A DNA stretch of 64,000 bases from Oscillatoria sp. CS-180 (GTDB lineage: Bacteria; Cyanobacteriota; Cyanobacteriia; Phormidesmidales; Phormidesmidaceae). Positions 35,177 through 44,483 of this stretch are shown here, piece by piece; position 1 is the first letter of the stretch, and every line of letters starts with the position of its first letter. Made by a program: the position numbers and the translations under genes. Below the pieces are notes generated by a model. That model had not been told where the DNA came from and ran no database searches. It saw only the letters and a list, made by a program, of their open reading frames with translations. The DNA lies in assembly GCF_028330965.1 (NCBI RefSeq), contig NZ_JAQMUB010000026.1, positions 1 through 64,000 on the forward strand, read 5' to 3'.

Positions 35177-37543
35177 CTAATCCTCAAACCGTTGATTTTG
35201 CGATGACCAAGTTAGCAGGCGAGGACGATCGCCTTCCACAATCACCAATGCTGGCAAACCATTGGCAGCCTGAATCCAACCCGAGAGAACAGGAGATCCT
35301 GCCCAAAGGGTGCTATAGAGCAGTTCACCTTCGGGTGTAATGACCAAGCTGATGGCCGCCTGATTGGAGAGTCCGAGCGAGGTCCCTAACTGAGGTGCCA
35401 GTGTTAGCAACATTTCGGATTCAGACCGATTGGTGAGGTCAATCTGTCTCACCGTAGCTAGAGCATCTGCACCTGTCGATTGCTGCTGTAGGGTCGTAGC
35501 TAGCGTTGTTGGTTCAAAGCCGAGATGGTTTTTGAGTACGGGAAGTATGCGATCGCCCATCTCCGGCTGCGCTTGAAAAAGCTGTAGTAGGGATTGCGAA
35601 GACACCGTTGCAGGGGAATACCACTGACCTGGAGTAACCGCGACTAACGGAGCCGATGTCTCAACTGGAAAGCCAATGGCGAAAAGAACGACAGCACTAC
35701 CTTGTCGGCGAATCGCTTTAATTTGCAAGGTTTGGACATACTGCCCAGAAGCCGTATCGACCAAATCTAACGTGGCGTTGGCACTAAGGCCCAAGACATC
35801 AGGCGGCACCTCATGGAGTGGAGATGGCCAGGATAGTCGAGATGCCCTTTGCCACTGTTGACTGGAATGGCCTGACTGTAAAGTGACGGCATATCCCTGT
35901 TGCTGTGGTGAAATTGTCAATTCAGTTTCAGAGGGCCACGGTTGCCAAGCATCAGGCTCAAGTCCATTTAGAGGTTCAACCGTCCCAAAGAACCCCGTCA
36001 GCATAGTAGATGAAGAGGATGTTGTTTGAGTTTGATTTGCAGACTGACCTGTAGCCTGCTGCGGTTGATTAGCAGCGGCGACTGTTTGCGGGTCTGGGGG
36101 AAGTAGCTTTTGGGCGATCGCCTCAAATTCCTGCTTCAAAGGAGAGTCTTTCTGACCCTGAGTTAACCACTTCAGCGCTGCTGCCTCGTCCTCTTTGGCT
36201 AGCAGCAGCAACGCCCCCCAGAGCTGGGCTGACTTCTGACCAGGACGAACTTTGAGAGTTGCGGTCAATCGTTGCCAAATCCGATTTGAGTCACGCTCTA
36301 GCAAAGGAAGAACAGCTCTTTCCAGGTTGCCTTGAGCAACGGTAAGCGATTTTAGAGCAGTATCCCACTGACCGTCTAGTAGAAGTGCCAGCAGCTTCTG
36401 ACTAGGCTGAGACCAATCACGCTCAGCTTGCGTTTTACTAAATCGAGCATGGAGTGAAATGAGCTGTAGCTGCTGTTCTAGCTCCTGCGACCACTGATTG
36501 TCCAAGCGCTGCTTGATAGGTGCGAGTTGCTTTTCCGCATCGGACCATAGCCCCTGCTGAGCTAGGTACAGAGCATCTCGGTAGGGCTTGGTGGAAATCC
36601 CTTGAGGGAGCTGGATGGCATTCAGAGAAATTTCCTGGAGCCGAGTTGAGGACTGAGTCGCTGTCAAATTACCAATGCGATAAAGGCGATAGTCTGGCTC
36701 TAGACCATAGCTTTGATTGACAAGCAGTTCGGGCAGTCCTGCTCCATCAACCTCATACCATGAGGGCAATCTCCCTGGTGGACTTTTCCAGTTGAGCAGA
36801 GAACTCACTTCCAAAGTCTGAGCATTGACGTGAAGCATCTGACCATACAAAACACGGCTTCCTTGCGTTTGCCAGCGTCCTGTTAACGTCAACCACACGC
36901 CGGGCAACTCAGACTCATGGAGAGGTTTCAGCGCATCCAAAGGTAGCCGATAGGTTGAACCGACTGTGCCGACATCTCCATGGGAAAGCGGATCAAAAAT
37001 GTCTTCTTCAGTAGGACCTTTGACAGGCAACCGATGCAACAGTTGCAGATAGTCCGTTGGGCCTTCACGCCGCTGAACCCCATAAAGTCGGACTTCAGTA
37101 ATCGCCTCACAGTTACGATTGCAGGGCGATCGCGTCTCGAATATCGGCAGCAATTTGGTTCCAGCGAACTGCCCATCCTTATTCAACAGCGCTAGATCAA
37201 CAAAGTCACCTCGATATCGCTGCTGTTGCTCCAGTTCAGCCTCAATATCTGCAATCGTTTGGATCGGTATTTCGCCCCATCCCTTAGACCAATGCGGCAG
37301 ATGACGAGCCAGCCACTGAGGAGGATTGGGTCGCAAAATTAATACCGCGCTTGCCCACAGACTCAAGCTCACTAAAGCCCCTGCGCCGACTAGAATCACC
37401 CCAATTCCTAGCGTCTTCAAGGTACGCTTGACGATTAGCGACGGATATCGCTGGGTTCGGGCAGAAGTTGGTCTGGTTTTAACTGGCTTTGAAATCAGAC
37501 CAGCGGCAAGGGTATCTTCGGGGGGGCGCGACGGCGTAGACAT
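35177..37543 (-). CDS. Large membrane-anchored protein of unknown function
   Basis: About 788 residues from the ATG at 37543 (MSTPSRPPEDT), chosen because it begins 26 bp after the upstream glycosyltransferase ends. One membrane helix (LGIGVILVGAGALVSLSLWASAVLIL, about 45-70) anchors a long extracytoplasmic part. The first ~270 residues of that part are beta-rich (DFVDLALLNKDGQFAGTKLLPIFETRSPC..). The middle is helical and TPR-like (LYLAQQGLWSDAEKQLAPI; LLLAKEDEAAALKWLTQGQ). A Gln/Ser/Thr-rich linker leads to a C-terminal beta domain. No named domain recognised. It belongs to the operon with the glycosyltransferase at 37569. Confidence 0.7.
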   Translation of the reverse strand: MSTPSRPPEDTLAAGLISKPVKTRPTSARTQRYPSLIVKRTLKTLGIGVILVGAGALVSLSLWASAVLILRPNPPQWLARHLPHWSKGWGEIPIQTIADIEAELEQQQRYRGDFVDLALLNKDGQFAGTKLLPIFETRSPCNRNCEAITEVRLYGVQRREGPTDYLQLLHRLPVKGPTEEDIFDPLSHGDVGTVGSTYRLPLDALKPLHESELPGVWLTLTGRWQTQGSRVLYGQMLHVNAQTLEVSSLLNWKSPPGRLPSWYEVDGAGLPELLVNQSYGLEPDYRLYRIGNLTATQSSTRLQEISLNAIQLPQGISTKPYRDALYLAQQGLWSDAEKQLAPIKQRLDNQWSQELEQQLQLISLHARFSKTQAERDWSQPSQKLLALLLDGQWDTALKSLTVAQGNLERAVLPLLERDSNRIWQRLTATLKVRPGQKSAQLWGALLLLAKEDEAAALKWLTQGQKDSPLKQEFEAIAQKLLPPDPQTVAAANQPQQATGQSANQTQTTSSSSTMLTGFFGTVEPLNGLEPDAWQPWPSETELTISPQQQGYAVTLQSGHSSQQWQRASRLSWPSPLHEVPPDVLGLSANATLDLVDTASGQYVQTLQIKAIRRQGSAVVLFAIGFPVETSAPLVAVTPGQWYSPATVSSQSLLQLFQAQPEMGDRILPVLKNHLGFEPTTLATTLQQQSTGADALATVRQIDLTNRSESEMLLTLAPQLGTSLGLSNQAAISLVITPEGELLYSTLWAGSPVLSGWIQAANGLPALVIVEGDRPRLLTWSSQNQRFED

Positions 37544-37568
37544 CGGTGAAGCTGCCGTGAGGGGCAAT

Positions 37569-38780
37569 TTAGGATAACAGGAGTTGGCGGTAGATTTGCC
37601 CAGCTTGCTGCCAAGTGTAATTTGCCTCAATCATAGTGCGGGCATTCTGAGAGAGGGTGGCCCTCAGGTCAGAGTTTTCGAAAAGTTGAGTAATAGCTTT
37701 GACGTAGGCATCGGTGTCGTTGGCTCGCAACGCCCGTAGAGTAATCCCGGCACCATCTACCTGAAGCCCTTCTAATCCGCGATCGCTCCCCACCACAGGC
37801 ACCCCCGCTGCCATCGCCTCCAGCGTCTTGTTCTTGATGCCATAGCCTGCCCGCATGGGAATAACGCAAACGGTCGCTTTGTGCAGATAGTCCACCATTG
37901 AAGGAACCCGCCCCGTCACGACCACACCAGAGATTTCCTGTAGCGCCTTAACTTCAGGCGTTGGACGAGAACCCACCAGCGACAGCGATGCGTTGGGATA
38001 CTGCTGCCGGACTTGAGGAAAAATATCCTGCGCAATGAACTGGGCTGCATCAATATTGGGTAAGTTGTCCATAGCGCCAACAAAGACCAGGTGATGATCG
38101 CCCGGATCTTGGGTTCGCAATGGAAACAGATCGAGGTCAACGCCATTCGTCACGATATGGACAGGCCGATTAGGACTCAGCGCTTTCATCTGCTGGGCAT
38201 CTTCTAAGGTTGTGACCACTAGATCAGTAAATTTCCGACAGTATCGTTCTTCATAACGCCTGAGCAGAGATAGATTGAGGCGATCGCGCAGAGGTTTCTC
38301 AGCTGTTCCCGATGCTAGCTGCTGTTTGCAAGTGCCGTAGACAGAACTGTGGATGTTAACAATTCGCCGGGGCACCTTCGCTTGAACGTTTTTGGATACA
38401 TAACACTCGTTGACGCTATGCTCACAGGTCAGCACGTCAAAGGACTGCGAATTCACCGCAGCTTCAATCCACGCTTGCATGTCAGCGGTGTAGTTGGCCC
38501 AAACGCTGGGCGGTGTTCCCTCGATCCAGAACTGTGCAAACCGCATCGCTTTCCCAACAGGCCCACTTTTAACTCTATCGACTGGCTTGCGAAAAGTTTT
38601 CAGTTCATCAACGTGTTGCTTCAGCCCAGCAATATCTTCGGCAGAGATAGACTCATCGACTTGGGTAACGAATGTGACGTGGTGATCAGCCAAACGCTTC
38701 AAAAGGTTAAAGGTTCTGACCTGAGTTCCTCCGCGAGTCGGCGGATAAGGAAACGTTGCTGACAGCATCAAAACTTTCAT
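37569..38780 (-). CDS. GT4-family glycosyltransferase
   Basis: A 403-residue GT-B enzyme, start ATG 38780 (MKVLMLSATFPYPPTRGG). N-terminal: a PPTRGGTQVRTFNLLKRLA glycine loop. C-terminal: HHLVFVGAMDNLPNIDAAQFI, PVHIVTNGVDLDLFPL, and VIPMRAGYGIKNKTLEAMAAGVPVVGSDRGLEGL, with the E-x7-E motif of retaining GT4 enzymes. It transfers a sugar to a glycan or lipid acceptor; the acceptor is unknown. Coupled by short spacing to the membrane-anchored protein below it. Confidence 0.85.
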   Translation of the reverse strand: MKVLMLSATFPYPPTRGGTQVRTFNLLKRLADHHVTFVTQVDESISAEDIAGLKQHVDELKTFRKPVDRVKSGPVGKAMRFAQFWIEGTPPSVWANYTADMQAWIEAAVNSQSFDVLTCEHSVNECYVSKNVQAKVPRRIVNIHSSVYGTCKQQLASGTAEKPLRDRLNLSLLRRYEERYCRKFTDLVVTTLEDAQQMKALSPNRPVHIVTNGVDLDLFPLRTQDPGDHHLVFVGAMDNLPNIDAAQFIAQDIFPQVRQQYPNASLSLVGSRPTPEVKALQEISGVVVTGRVPSMVDYLHKATVCVIPMRAGYGIKNKTLEAMAAGVPVVGSDRGLEGLQVDGAGITLRALRANDTDAYVKAITQLFENSDLRATLSQNARTMIEANYTWQQAGQIYRQLLLS

Positions 38781-38912
38781 CGAAGGGGCTGACTTAATGG
38801 AGGTGTTCAAGTAGACGGTAGTGCTGATAGGCAAATTGCAAATCAGCAGCCCGAAAGCAGGATTGACCTGCTCAGTCGATAGGACTCACGCCAATGGGTG
38901 ATTCAACTTCTT

Positions 38913-39022
38913 AGGACTTACGCACGGCCCCCTTGCATCCCCCAATTTTGGGGGACGTTGCATCCGACTTCCCCATATTTGGGGATTAAGGGGCCAAAGT
39001 TGGATGCAACTGCGTAAGTCCT
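38913..39022 (-). mobile_element. MITE-like element family A, copy 2 (110 bp, reverse)
   Basis: Same length as copies 1 and 3, in the opposite orientation. Ends AGGACTTACGCA and TGCGTAAGTCCT. TTCT flanks both sides one base out, consistent with a 4-5 bp target duplication. Confidence 0.82.
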
Positions 39023-39260
39023 GTTCTATGGGTTCATGTGAGCTAGGCAATGCCCCACTTCATGACTAGAGGAATGGGCTTCGCCCACACCCAAAAACGC
39101 CTCACCAGTATGCCCCGCAGCGCCCGGAAAATAGCTCAAACGAGAACAGGACAAGGCTGACTCAAACGTCCTCACTGATCCACTCATCTCCTCATGCCGC
39201 TCTCCTACCTAATGTCTGAGAGCATTCTGCTGCAATCGGGCAATTTGAGTTATGGGTGTT

Positions 39261-39325
39261 GTAGGGTCGTCGCCAGTTCCATTGGATCAGACGGCGAGTC
39301 ATCTAAATCAAGCTTTAGCTCAGCG
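39261..39325 (+). repeat. Partial copy of repeat family B
   Basis: GGGTCGTCGCCAGTTCCATT, AGACGGCGAGTCATC and a diverged AAGCTTTAGCTCAGCG; truncated at the 3' side relative to the copies at 2361 and 12220. Confidence 0.6.
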
Positions 39326-39350
39326 TTAAACACAGGTCCAGCGAAACAAC

Positions 39351-40298
39351 ATGGTGAAGGTCAGCGTTTGCATTCCCACATACAATCGATCGCACCTCCT
39401 AACCTGCGCGATCGCCAGTGTGCTTGAACAGGACTATCACGATTTTGAAATTATTGTGTGCGATGACGGTTCCAAAGACGATACGCCAGAGCGCATGGCC
39501 GAATGGTCCGATGCTCGTATTCGCTACATTCGCCACGAGCAAAACATTGGCAAAAGCAACAACATGATTTCTGGTTACAAAGCTGCCCAGGGAGAGTATT
39601 TCATCAAGTTCGATGACGACGATCGCTTAACGCCTCAGTTCCTCAGCCAAACGGTTGCCATTCTCGACCAGCACTCTGATATCGACTTTGTGGGAACGGA
39701 TCACTGGGTAATCAACAGCGAAAATCAGCGGGAAGTCACTCTCTCTGACGCGAACTCGGAACGCTGGGGACGAACCACACTGCCCGCAGGACCGATTCAA
39801 GACCTTCTAACCCGAGTGTTTGTCCAGCAAAGTTTGCAAATTGGAGCAACCCTATTTCGCAAATCAGTACTGGATGAAATCAGCTACATGCGACCCAACT
39901 TACAAAACTGCGAAGATAACGATCTGCTGGTAAGGTTGGCTTTAGCTGGAAAGCAGGCTTATTATTTGCCCGATCGATTGATGGAGTATCGCTTTCACGA
40001 TGAACAGCAAGGCATCGGACGAGCAATTCCCTACTTAAAGGACAAGATTCAATATCTGAATCTATACAAGTTCTCAGAACCAGCGCTAGAGACCATTCGC
40101 TGCGATCGCCTCCGAGAAACTCAACTTTTACTGGGTTTGCGACTTGTTGAAATTGGTGAAACCCAACAGGGCAAAGACCTTCTAAGACAAGGAGAAGCTC
40201 ATTCAAAGCTCAAAGCTAGAGCTGGACAGTTCATCGCGCTGTTCCCGCGATCGCTACGGCCTTCTTTGTTTGGCCTTCTGCGACGAATGAAGAATTAG
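39351..40298 (+). CDS. GT2-family glycosyltransferase
   Basis: A 315-residue GT-A enzyme: VSVCIPTYNRSHLLTCAIASVLEQDY, DFEIIVCDDGSKDDTPERM, and the metal-binding GEYFIKFDDDDRLTP, with an RPNLQNCEDNDLLVRLALAG acceptor-side block. Inverting glycosyl transfer to a surface glycan is likely; the sugar is unknown. Its last 4 bases overlap the convergent TPR gene. It is transcribed divergently from the GT4 gene, so the two may serve the same polysaccharide (inference). Confidence 0.85.
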   Translation: MVKVSVCIPTYNRSHLLTCAIASVLEQDYHDFEIIVCDDGSKDDTPERMAEWSDARIRYIRHEQNIGKSNNMISGYKAAQGEYFIKFDDDDRLTPQFLSQTVAILDQHSDIDFVGTDHWVINSENQREVTLSDANSERWGRTTLPAGPIQDLLTRVFVQQSLQIGATLFRKSVLDEISYMRPNLQNCEDNDLLVRLALAGKQAYYLPDRLMEYRFHDEQQGIGRAIPYLKDKIQYLNLYKFSEPALETIRCDRLRETQLLLGLRLVEIGETQQGKDLLRQGEAHSKLKARAGQFIALFPRSLRPSLFGLLRRMKN

Positions 40299-40597
40299 GC
40301 CTGCAAAGAAGGAGCTAGACAAGCTCGATTGCTGCGCTGCTGGTAGATACCAAGCGCAGCACCATGAGCGGCAACCGCTTCTGGATCACCAGGCTCGACG
40401 TATAGAGCATGACGGAAGAACTGTATCGCTTCGTAATAACGACTCTCGTGCTGCGCTTCATAACCCAGCCTCATATAGTCGCTGTACCTAAGGACAGAAT
40501 CCCCTCGAACAGGAGATTTAACAGGTGCGATCGCCCGTTTGGGAAGGGTGATGTCGCCAAACAGCAACGTCCCTACTAATGTTTGATTTGCTTGCAT
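40295..40597 (-). CDS. Small TPR-type protein, 100 aa
   Basis: One clear TPR unit: YMRLGYEAQHESRYYEAIQFFRHALYVEPGDPEAVAAHGAALGIY. The N-terminal part (GTLLFGDITLPKRAIAPVKSP) carries no predicted signal. A short soluble scaffold-type protein, on the strand opposite to the glycosyltransferase it overlaps by 4 bp. Confidence 0.65.
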   Translation of the reverse strand: MQANQTLVGTLLFGDITLPKRAIAPVKSPVRGDSVLRYSDYMRLGYEAQHESRYYEAIQFFRHALYVEPGDPEAVAAHGAALGIYQQRSNRACLAPSLQA

Positions 40598-41243
40598 AAC
40601 CCGACTCCATATCCGTCTTTCGTACCAAAATTTCTTAAATTACAATCTCAAAAAAACCTACACGAATAACAAGGAACATATAAAAGTCTACTTTCTAGAA
40701 TAGAGAACGAAAATCCGCCTACTTGCATATCTTCATGTAAACTTTATATTACTTTTCGGTCTTAGCAAGCACTTCTAACTCATCAAGAAAAATTTGTGCT
40801 TCTGCTCTGCTCAGCCGCTTTTGAGCCGGATGATAAAGAATTGATCGACCATTGCCTTAATGCAACCGTTAAAAATTGACACTCCTAAATCAGTTTTATT
40901 AAGAGGGCAGGTCTATGCAGTGTTTAAACCATTCAGCTGCTAAACCTCATCAATTTTTGCGTGTCTAAAACACTGTAGAAATCCAACTGTTGATTCCAAT
41001 GCTGAGTTTCAAAAACTTGTTAACAGTTCTGCGCCACAAAAAAGCCTAGCAGCATGAAATGCTACCAGGCCGTCAGATGCTCCTGTCATTTGTTAGATAA
41101 ACTCTGGGGGCTGTCATCACCTATCGCTCAAATGCCTTATGAGAGCAGGTTTCAGCCCTTAGTTAATACATTGAGGGCGGGCGCGACAATGCTTGTACTA
41201 CAAGACCTCTAAAATCAATTGATGACGCGCCCTAGTGGTCTGT
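40598..41243. other. Gap with terminator; no gene
   Basis: 646 bp, AT-rich. Holds a minus-strand terminator (41034-41070). No credible ORF otherwise. Confidence 0.5.
41034..41070 (-). terminator. Terminator of the 41798 gene
   Basis: On the minus strand, GCCTGGTAGCAT pairs with ATGCTGCTAGGC (10 of 12 pairs, loop TTC), followed by TTTTTTGTGG. It lies 174 nt after the stop of the helical-bundle gene. Confidence 0.75.
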
Positions 41244-41798
41244 CTAGCTTGCAGCCGCACTTACAGCCCCTTTGAGAGCTGCAATTCCCTGCTCAACACT
41301 TGCCCAAAGACCCATGTCTGGCTCTTTGCCTGCCAGTTCCCGAGTTCCAACAAAGTAAAGGGTTCCTTTAAGAACTTCCTGATGAGCCCGGTTTTCAAAG
41401 TTGACCTTGTTCAAAGGCTCCATCGCATCTTGCAGCGTGTCATCCAAAGACTGCGCTACCTTGTGCAGAACCAAGCCACTCATAGTTTGCTGGTGCTTCA
41501 TCAGTTCCAGCTGAAAGAACTTTTCGTATAGGCTCAGCTCTGAACCATTCATCATCTGAAGGATTTTGTCGGCATACTCTTTTGACTTCGCACCGGGTTG
41601 GGCCGCAGTACCCGCTTTACCAATTGCGGTTTCAATAGGCCCCAGGTTTTCGCGATCGCTCTGCAGCATCTTCTCAAGCCGCTCGCGAATGGTGCTGTCA
41701 TTCGTTTGAGCAATCAGCTTCTGCTCGATTTCGATCAGGGTATTCTGAAAAAGTTTAAGATCAGCAAGCTTTGTCGCTAGAGTTTGTGAATCAGCCAT
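41244..41798 (-). CDS. Hemerythrin-like/helical-bundle protein
   Basis: A 184-residue all-helical protein, ATG at 41798 (MADSQTLATKLADLKLFQNT). Repeating amphipathic helices: LIEIEQKLIAQTND, LEKMLQSDRENLGPIETAIG, LYEKFFQLELMKHQQTMSGLVLHKVAQ, and VNFENRAHQEVLKGTL. A similar cyanobacterial family is annotated as hemerythrin/HHE-like; His residues are present but a full HHE metal set was not proven by eye. Soluble; no neighbours in an operon. Confidence 0.6.
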   Translation of the reverse strand: MADSQTLATKLADLKLFQNTLIEIEQKLIAQTNDSTIRERLEKMLQSDRENLGPIETAIGKAGTAAQPGAKSKEYADKILQMMNGSELSLYEKFFQLELMKHQQTMSGLVLHKVAQSLDDTLQDAMEPLNKVNFENRAHQEVLKGTLYFVGTRELAGKEPDMGLWASVEQGIAALKGAVSAAAS

Positions 41799-42107
41799 TT
41801 CTCTAACCTCTGAGTTACATTTACATGAGCGCCGTGGCTCACACCTGCATCTCATGATTCCGTCATATGGGCCAAGTCCCCTCTTTCCATGGAGATATTC
41901 ACAACGGCACTGTGGTTAGAAATAGCGTGAACTTTGAGCCGTTGCTCCTGTTCGAACCTAAAGCAGATTGAGCGCTCTTCAAGTTTGAAAAAGTCAGTAA
42001 AAGTCTTTTTTTGCCCAAAAGGTCCCCAGAAACTAGTCAATTACGGATTGTTGTTCCTAGAGTGGGTAGGAATCATAACAGCTGACAAATCATTAACTTT
42101 TTAAGGT
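41799..42107. other. Divergent promoter region
   Basis: 309 bp between divergent genes. Some weak ORFs on both strands, none protein-like. Nothing else recognised. Confidence 0.35.
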
Positions 42108-42968
42108 ATGCGATCGCTTATTTTTGAAATTTCCCAAAGTATCAACACGATCTACAGCGGCTGGATTCTTTGGAATCTTTTTCTGGCTTTTGTGCCGATG
42201 CTATTGAGCTTCAGGTTGTTTCGACGCAAAGCCGTCTTCTCTCTATGGTTTGTTCCAGCCTGTGTTGTCACTGCTGCGATTGGGGCTTTTGGGCTGCATT
42301 CTAGGATACCGAGGATCTTTGGGTCTTTATCCCTCACCTGGCAGAACATTCAAGCTGGTGACCGAGGAACAGTGCTGCAACTCGTCTGGTTGGGGATTGT
42401 TGTGGCGATCGCTCTAGGCGTCAGCCTTTGGCTTTTCAGACGGTCCTATGCCTCAAAGATTTGGCTGTGGTGGGGAAGTTTAGCGGTTTTCATTGCCTTT
42501 TTACCCAATGCGCCTTATGTTCTGACCGACATCATCCATCTCATTCGCGGCACCAGCTTTGGCGTCACAAGCATCTGGATGATCGCTTTGGTTCTGATTC
42601 CGCTTCATCTATGCGCTATTTTGCTGGGCTTTGAAGCCTATGTGCTCTCTCTGCTCAACATCAATTACTTCTTAAAAGACAAGGACTTAACTCACCTTAT
42701 TCTGCCTGCTGAGCTTGCTTTACATGCCCTCTCTGCCTTTGGGATTTATCTAGGGAGGTTTATTCGACTAAACAGTTGGGACATCCTAGTCGATCCAACT
42801 AGCATTATTGCTATCACATTAAACACATTAACCTCTAGGCGTCCGGTGGCCGTCATTGGCCTGACCTTTGTGATTTTGACCGTTTTTTATTGGCTGATGA
42901 AACAGGTCACCTTAGGTCTCAAATTACGGATTCGCTATGCCCGATCAGGCATTGACATTCTGACCTGA
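42108..42968 (+). CDS. DUF1361 membrane protein
   Basis: A 286-residue protein with about seven membrane helices. The family signature region is FLPNAPYVLTDIIHLIR (residues about 140-156), then a second HLCAILLGFEAYVLSL and a GIYLGRFIRLNSWDIL block. DUF1361 has no known role. No operon partner. Confidence 0.85.
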   Translation: MRSLIFEISQSINTIYSGWILWNLFLAFVPMLLSFRLFRRKAVFSLWFVPACVVTAAIGAFGLHSRIPRIFGSLSLTWQNIQAGDRGTVLQLVWLGIVVAIALGVSLWLFRRSYASKIWLWWGSLAVFIAFLPNAPYVLTDIIHLIRGTSFGVTSIWMIALVLIPLHLCAILLGFEAYVLSLLNINYFLKDKDLTHLILPAELALHALSAFGIYLGRFIRLNSWDILVDPTSIIAITLNTLTSRRPVAVIGLTFVILTVFYWLMKQVTLGLKLRIRYARSGIDILT

Positions 42969-43805
42969 ACAAAAACGGTTACTTAGTAGCTGGAAGGAAA
43001 AAATTGGATATATCTATCAAGCAGCAAACCTATTAGTTAATCAACATGATTATGCGTTTGCACCAGAGAACAGACGTCAAATCCATACCTTCACACAGCC
43101 CTGTTATTCATAGCGTTGTATAAGTCTCAGAGCTTTTACTGAACCGAGTAGTCATGTTCGGTACCGCACGAAGAGAATTGCGGATATCTCATAAACAGAT
43201 TCTTCAAGTTATTGAGCAAAGATTAGTCGAATTTTCGATATCGAGGTATCGACAACCCCAATATTTCTCAATAGAGATGATTAATTTTTTGAGCTAGAGA
43301 AAAAACGTGCTATTTGCGACGACCAGAAGAAGAATACTTGTCCGTATTTTCATATCCCTTGAGAGAGGAACAAAAGGTCCAATCTTCTCCACATGGTCTA
43401 TAAAGCCGACCGACCTTTTTCTCCCGAACCTGCCCTGAAGAACATTATTTCGACCAATAAAGTAGCAAATGATACAATTAAAAAGCGGCTTTCATCAGTG
43501 ATTATTGTTCCTGGTACGCAGAAAAAGACTAGGTGGTCTTTTTCTCGCATCAGATAAAGACAGATCCATTTCTTTGATCGAATAAGGATTTAGAATATAT
43601 CAATTTGTGTAAATTCATCCATGTTTGCTACTGTGTAGAAAATAATTGCTTTTTAATGGCAAGCATCTGCTATTCATCAATAAAGAGGCCAAATGGTCTC
43701 TCACAAGGGTTATTTAGAGACCGATTAGTTTCTTTCGAATATCAAATATAGAGACGAATTGGTTGGGATGAACTCTGATGGCAAACCGATTGGTTTCTTT
43801 GAGAT
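42969..43805 (+). promoter_or_regulatory. 837-bp upstream region of the TetR gene with an operator array
   Basis: No ORF. Near the TetR start are four palindromes of the type AGAgACC-NNNN-GGTxTCT: 43684-43701, 43716-43733, 43750-43767 and 43783-43796, with centres 31-34 bp apart. A related, longer palindrome is at 43521-43544 (GAAAAAGAC/GTCTTTTTC), 160 bp before the first. The spacing is close to three helical turns, typical of cooperative repressor binding. Confidence 0.65.
43783..43796 (+). promoter_or_regulatory. Candidate TetR operator next to the start
   Basis: AAACCGATTGGTTT is a perfect palindrome around a GATT core, ending 9 bases before the TetR ATG at 43806, where bound repressor would block initiation. 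Similar cores lie at 43722 (CCGATTAG) and 43758. Confidence 0.6.
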
Positions 43806-44411
43806 ATGTCGAGAGCACAGCGTACGAAAAATCGAATTGTCGAACAGGCCGCAAAGCTTTTTAATCAAAAAGGAATTGCTGGCGCTTCTATGTCAGACAT
43901 CATGACGGCAGCGGATATCAAAAAAGGAGGAATTTATAACCATTTTGCGAGTAAAGAGGAGCTAGCTCTGGCAGCGTTTGATTACCTCGCTCAATGGGCC
44001 AATCAGCATCATATTCAGATTGCAGGGACGAACGATGAGAGCGGTCCGCGATTAAAGGCAATGGCCCATGATTTTGTGGCTAGTTATAAGGACCTCATTG
44101 CTCTAGGGGGATGTCCGCTGGTGAATATGACGGTGTATAGCAACGATGATCAGTCAAGGCTTCGGGAAAAAGTTCGAGGAGCGATGGATGCTTGGCAAGG
44201 GTTTATTCGCCTAACCGTCAGCAAGGCAGTTGATTCCGGTGAATTTCATGCCAGGACTGATCCTGATGAGGTGATCACTATTCTGATATCCGTTCTGGAG
44301 GGGGCACTCATCATGGCAAGGCTATACGATGATGAGGCTTACATGAAGCAGGCTGAAGTCCATATCAACAGCTATATCGACAGCCTGAGGGCGCCATACG
44401 AATTGAACTAA
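43806..44411 (+). CDS. TetR/AcrR-family transcriptional regulator
   Basis: A 201-residue regulator. HTH: KNRIVEQAAKLFNQKGIAGASMSDIMTAADIKKGGIYNHFASKEELALAAFDYL, ending near residue 60. The ligand domain has ALGGCPLVNMTVYSNDD, the pattern of the YxaF/LmrA-type C-terminal branch, where a Cys may sense a thiol-reactive ligand (inference). The array upstream suggests autoregulation. Its regulated partner is not certain; the MFS gene downstream is convergent. Confidence 0.9.
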   Translation: MSRAQRTKNRIVEQAAKLFNQKGIAGASMSDIMTAADIKKGGIYNHFASKEELALAAFDYLAQWANQHHIQIAGTNDESGPRLKAMAHDFVASYKDLIALGGCPLVNMTVYSNDDQSRLREKVRGAMDAWQGFIRLTVSKAVDSGEFHARTDPDEVITILISVLEGALIMARLYDDEAYMKQAEVHINSYIDSLRAPYELN

Positions 44412-44483
44412 CTGTCTAATTAACCCTGCAACTCTACGATCAGGTGTCACTGACGGCAAGTTCGCCGCGTGACCGAATAGGGT

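Larger units (their letters stand above)
38781..39350. other. Repeat-rich gap between divergent glycosyltransferase genes
   Basis: 570 bp containing MITE-like copy 2 (38913-39022), a partial family B copy (39261-39325), and a solitary AGGACTCACGCC sequence at 38881 resembling one end of the MITE. No gene. Confidence 0.55.

Noticed and set aside
41598-41780. 60-aa plus-strand ORF inside the helical-bundle gene
   Set aside because: A shadow of the clear minus-strand gene.
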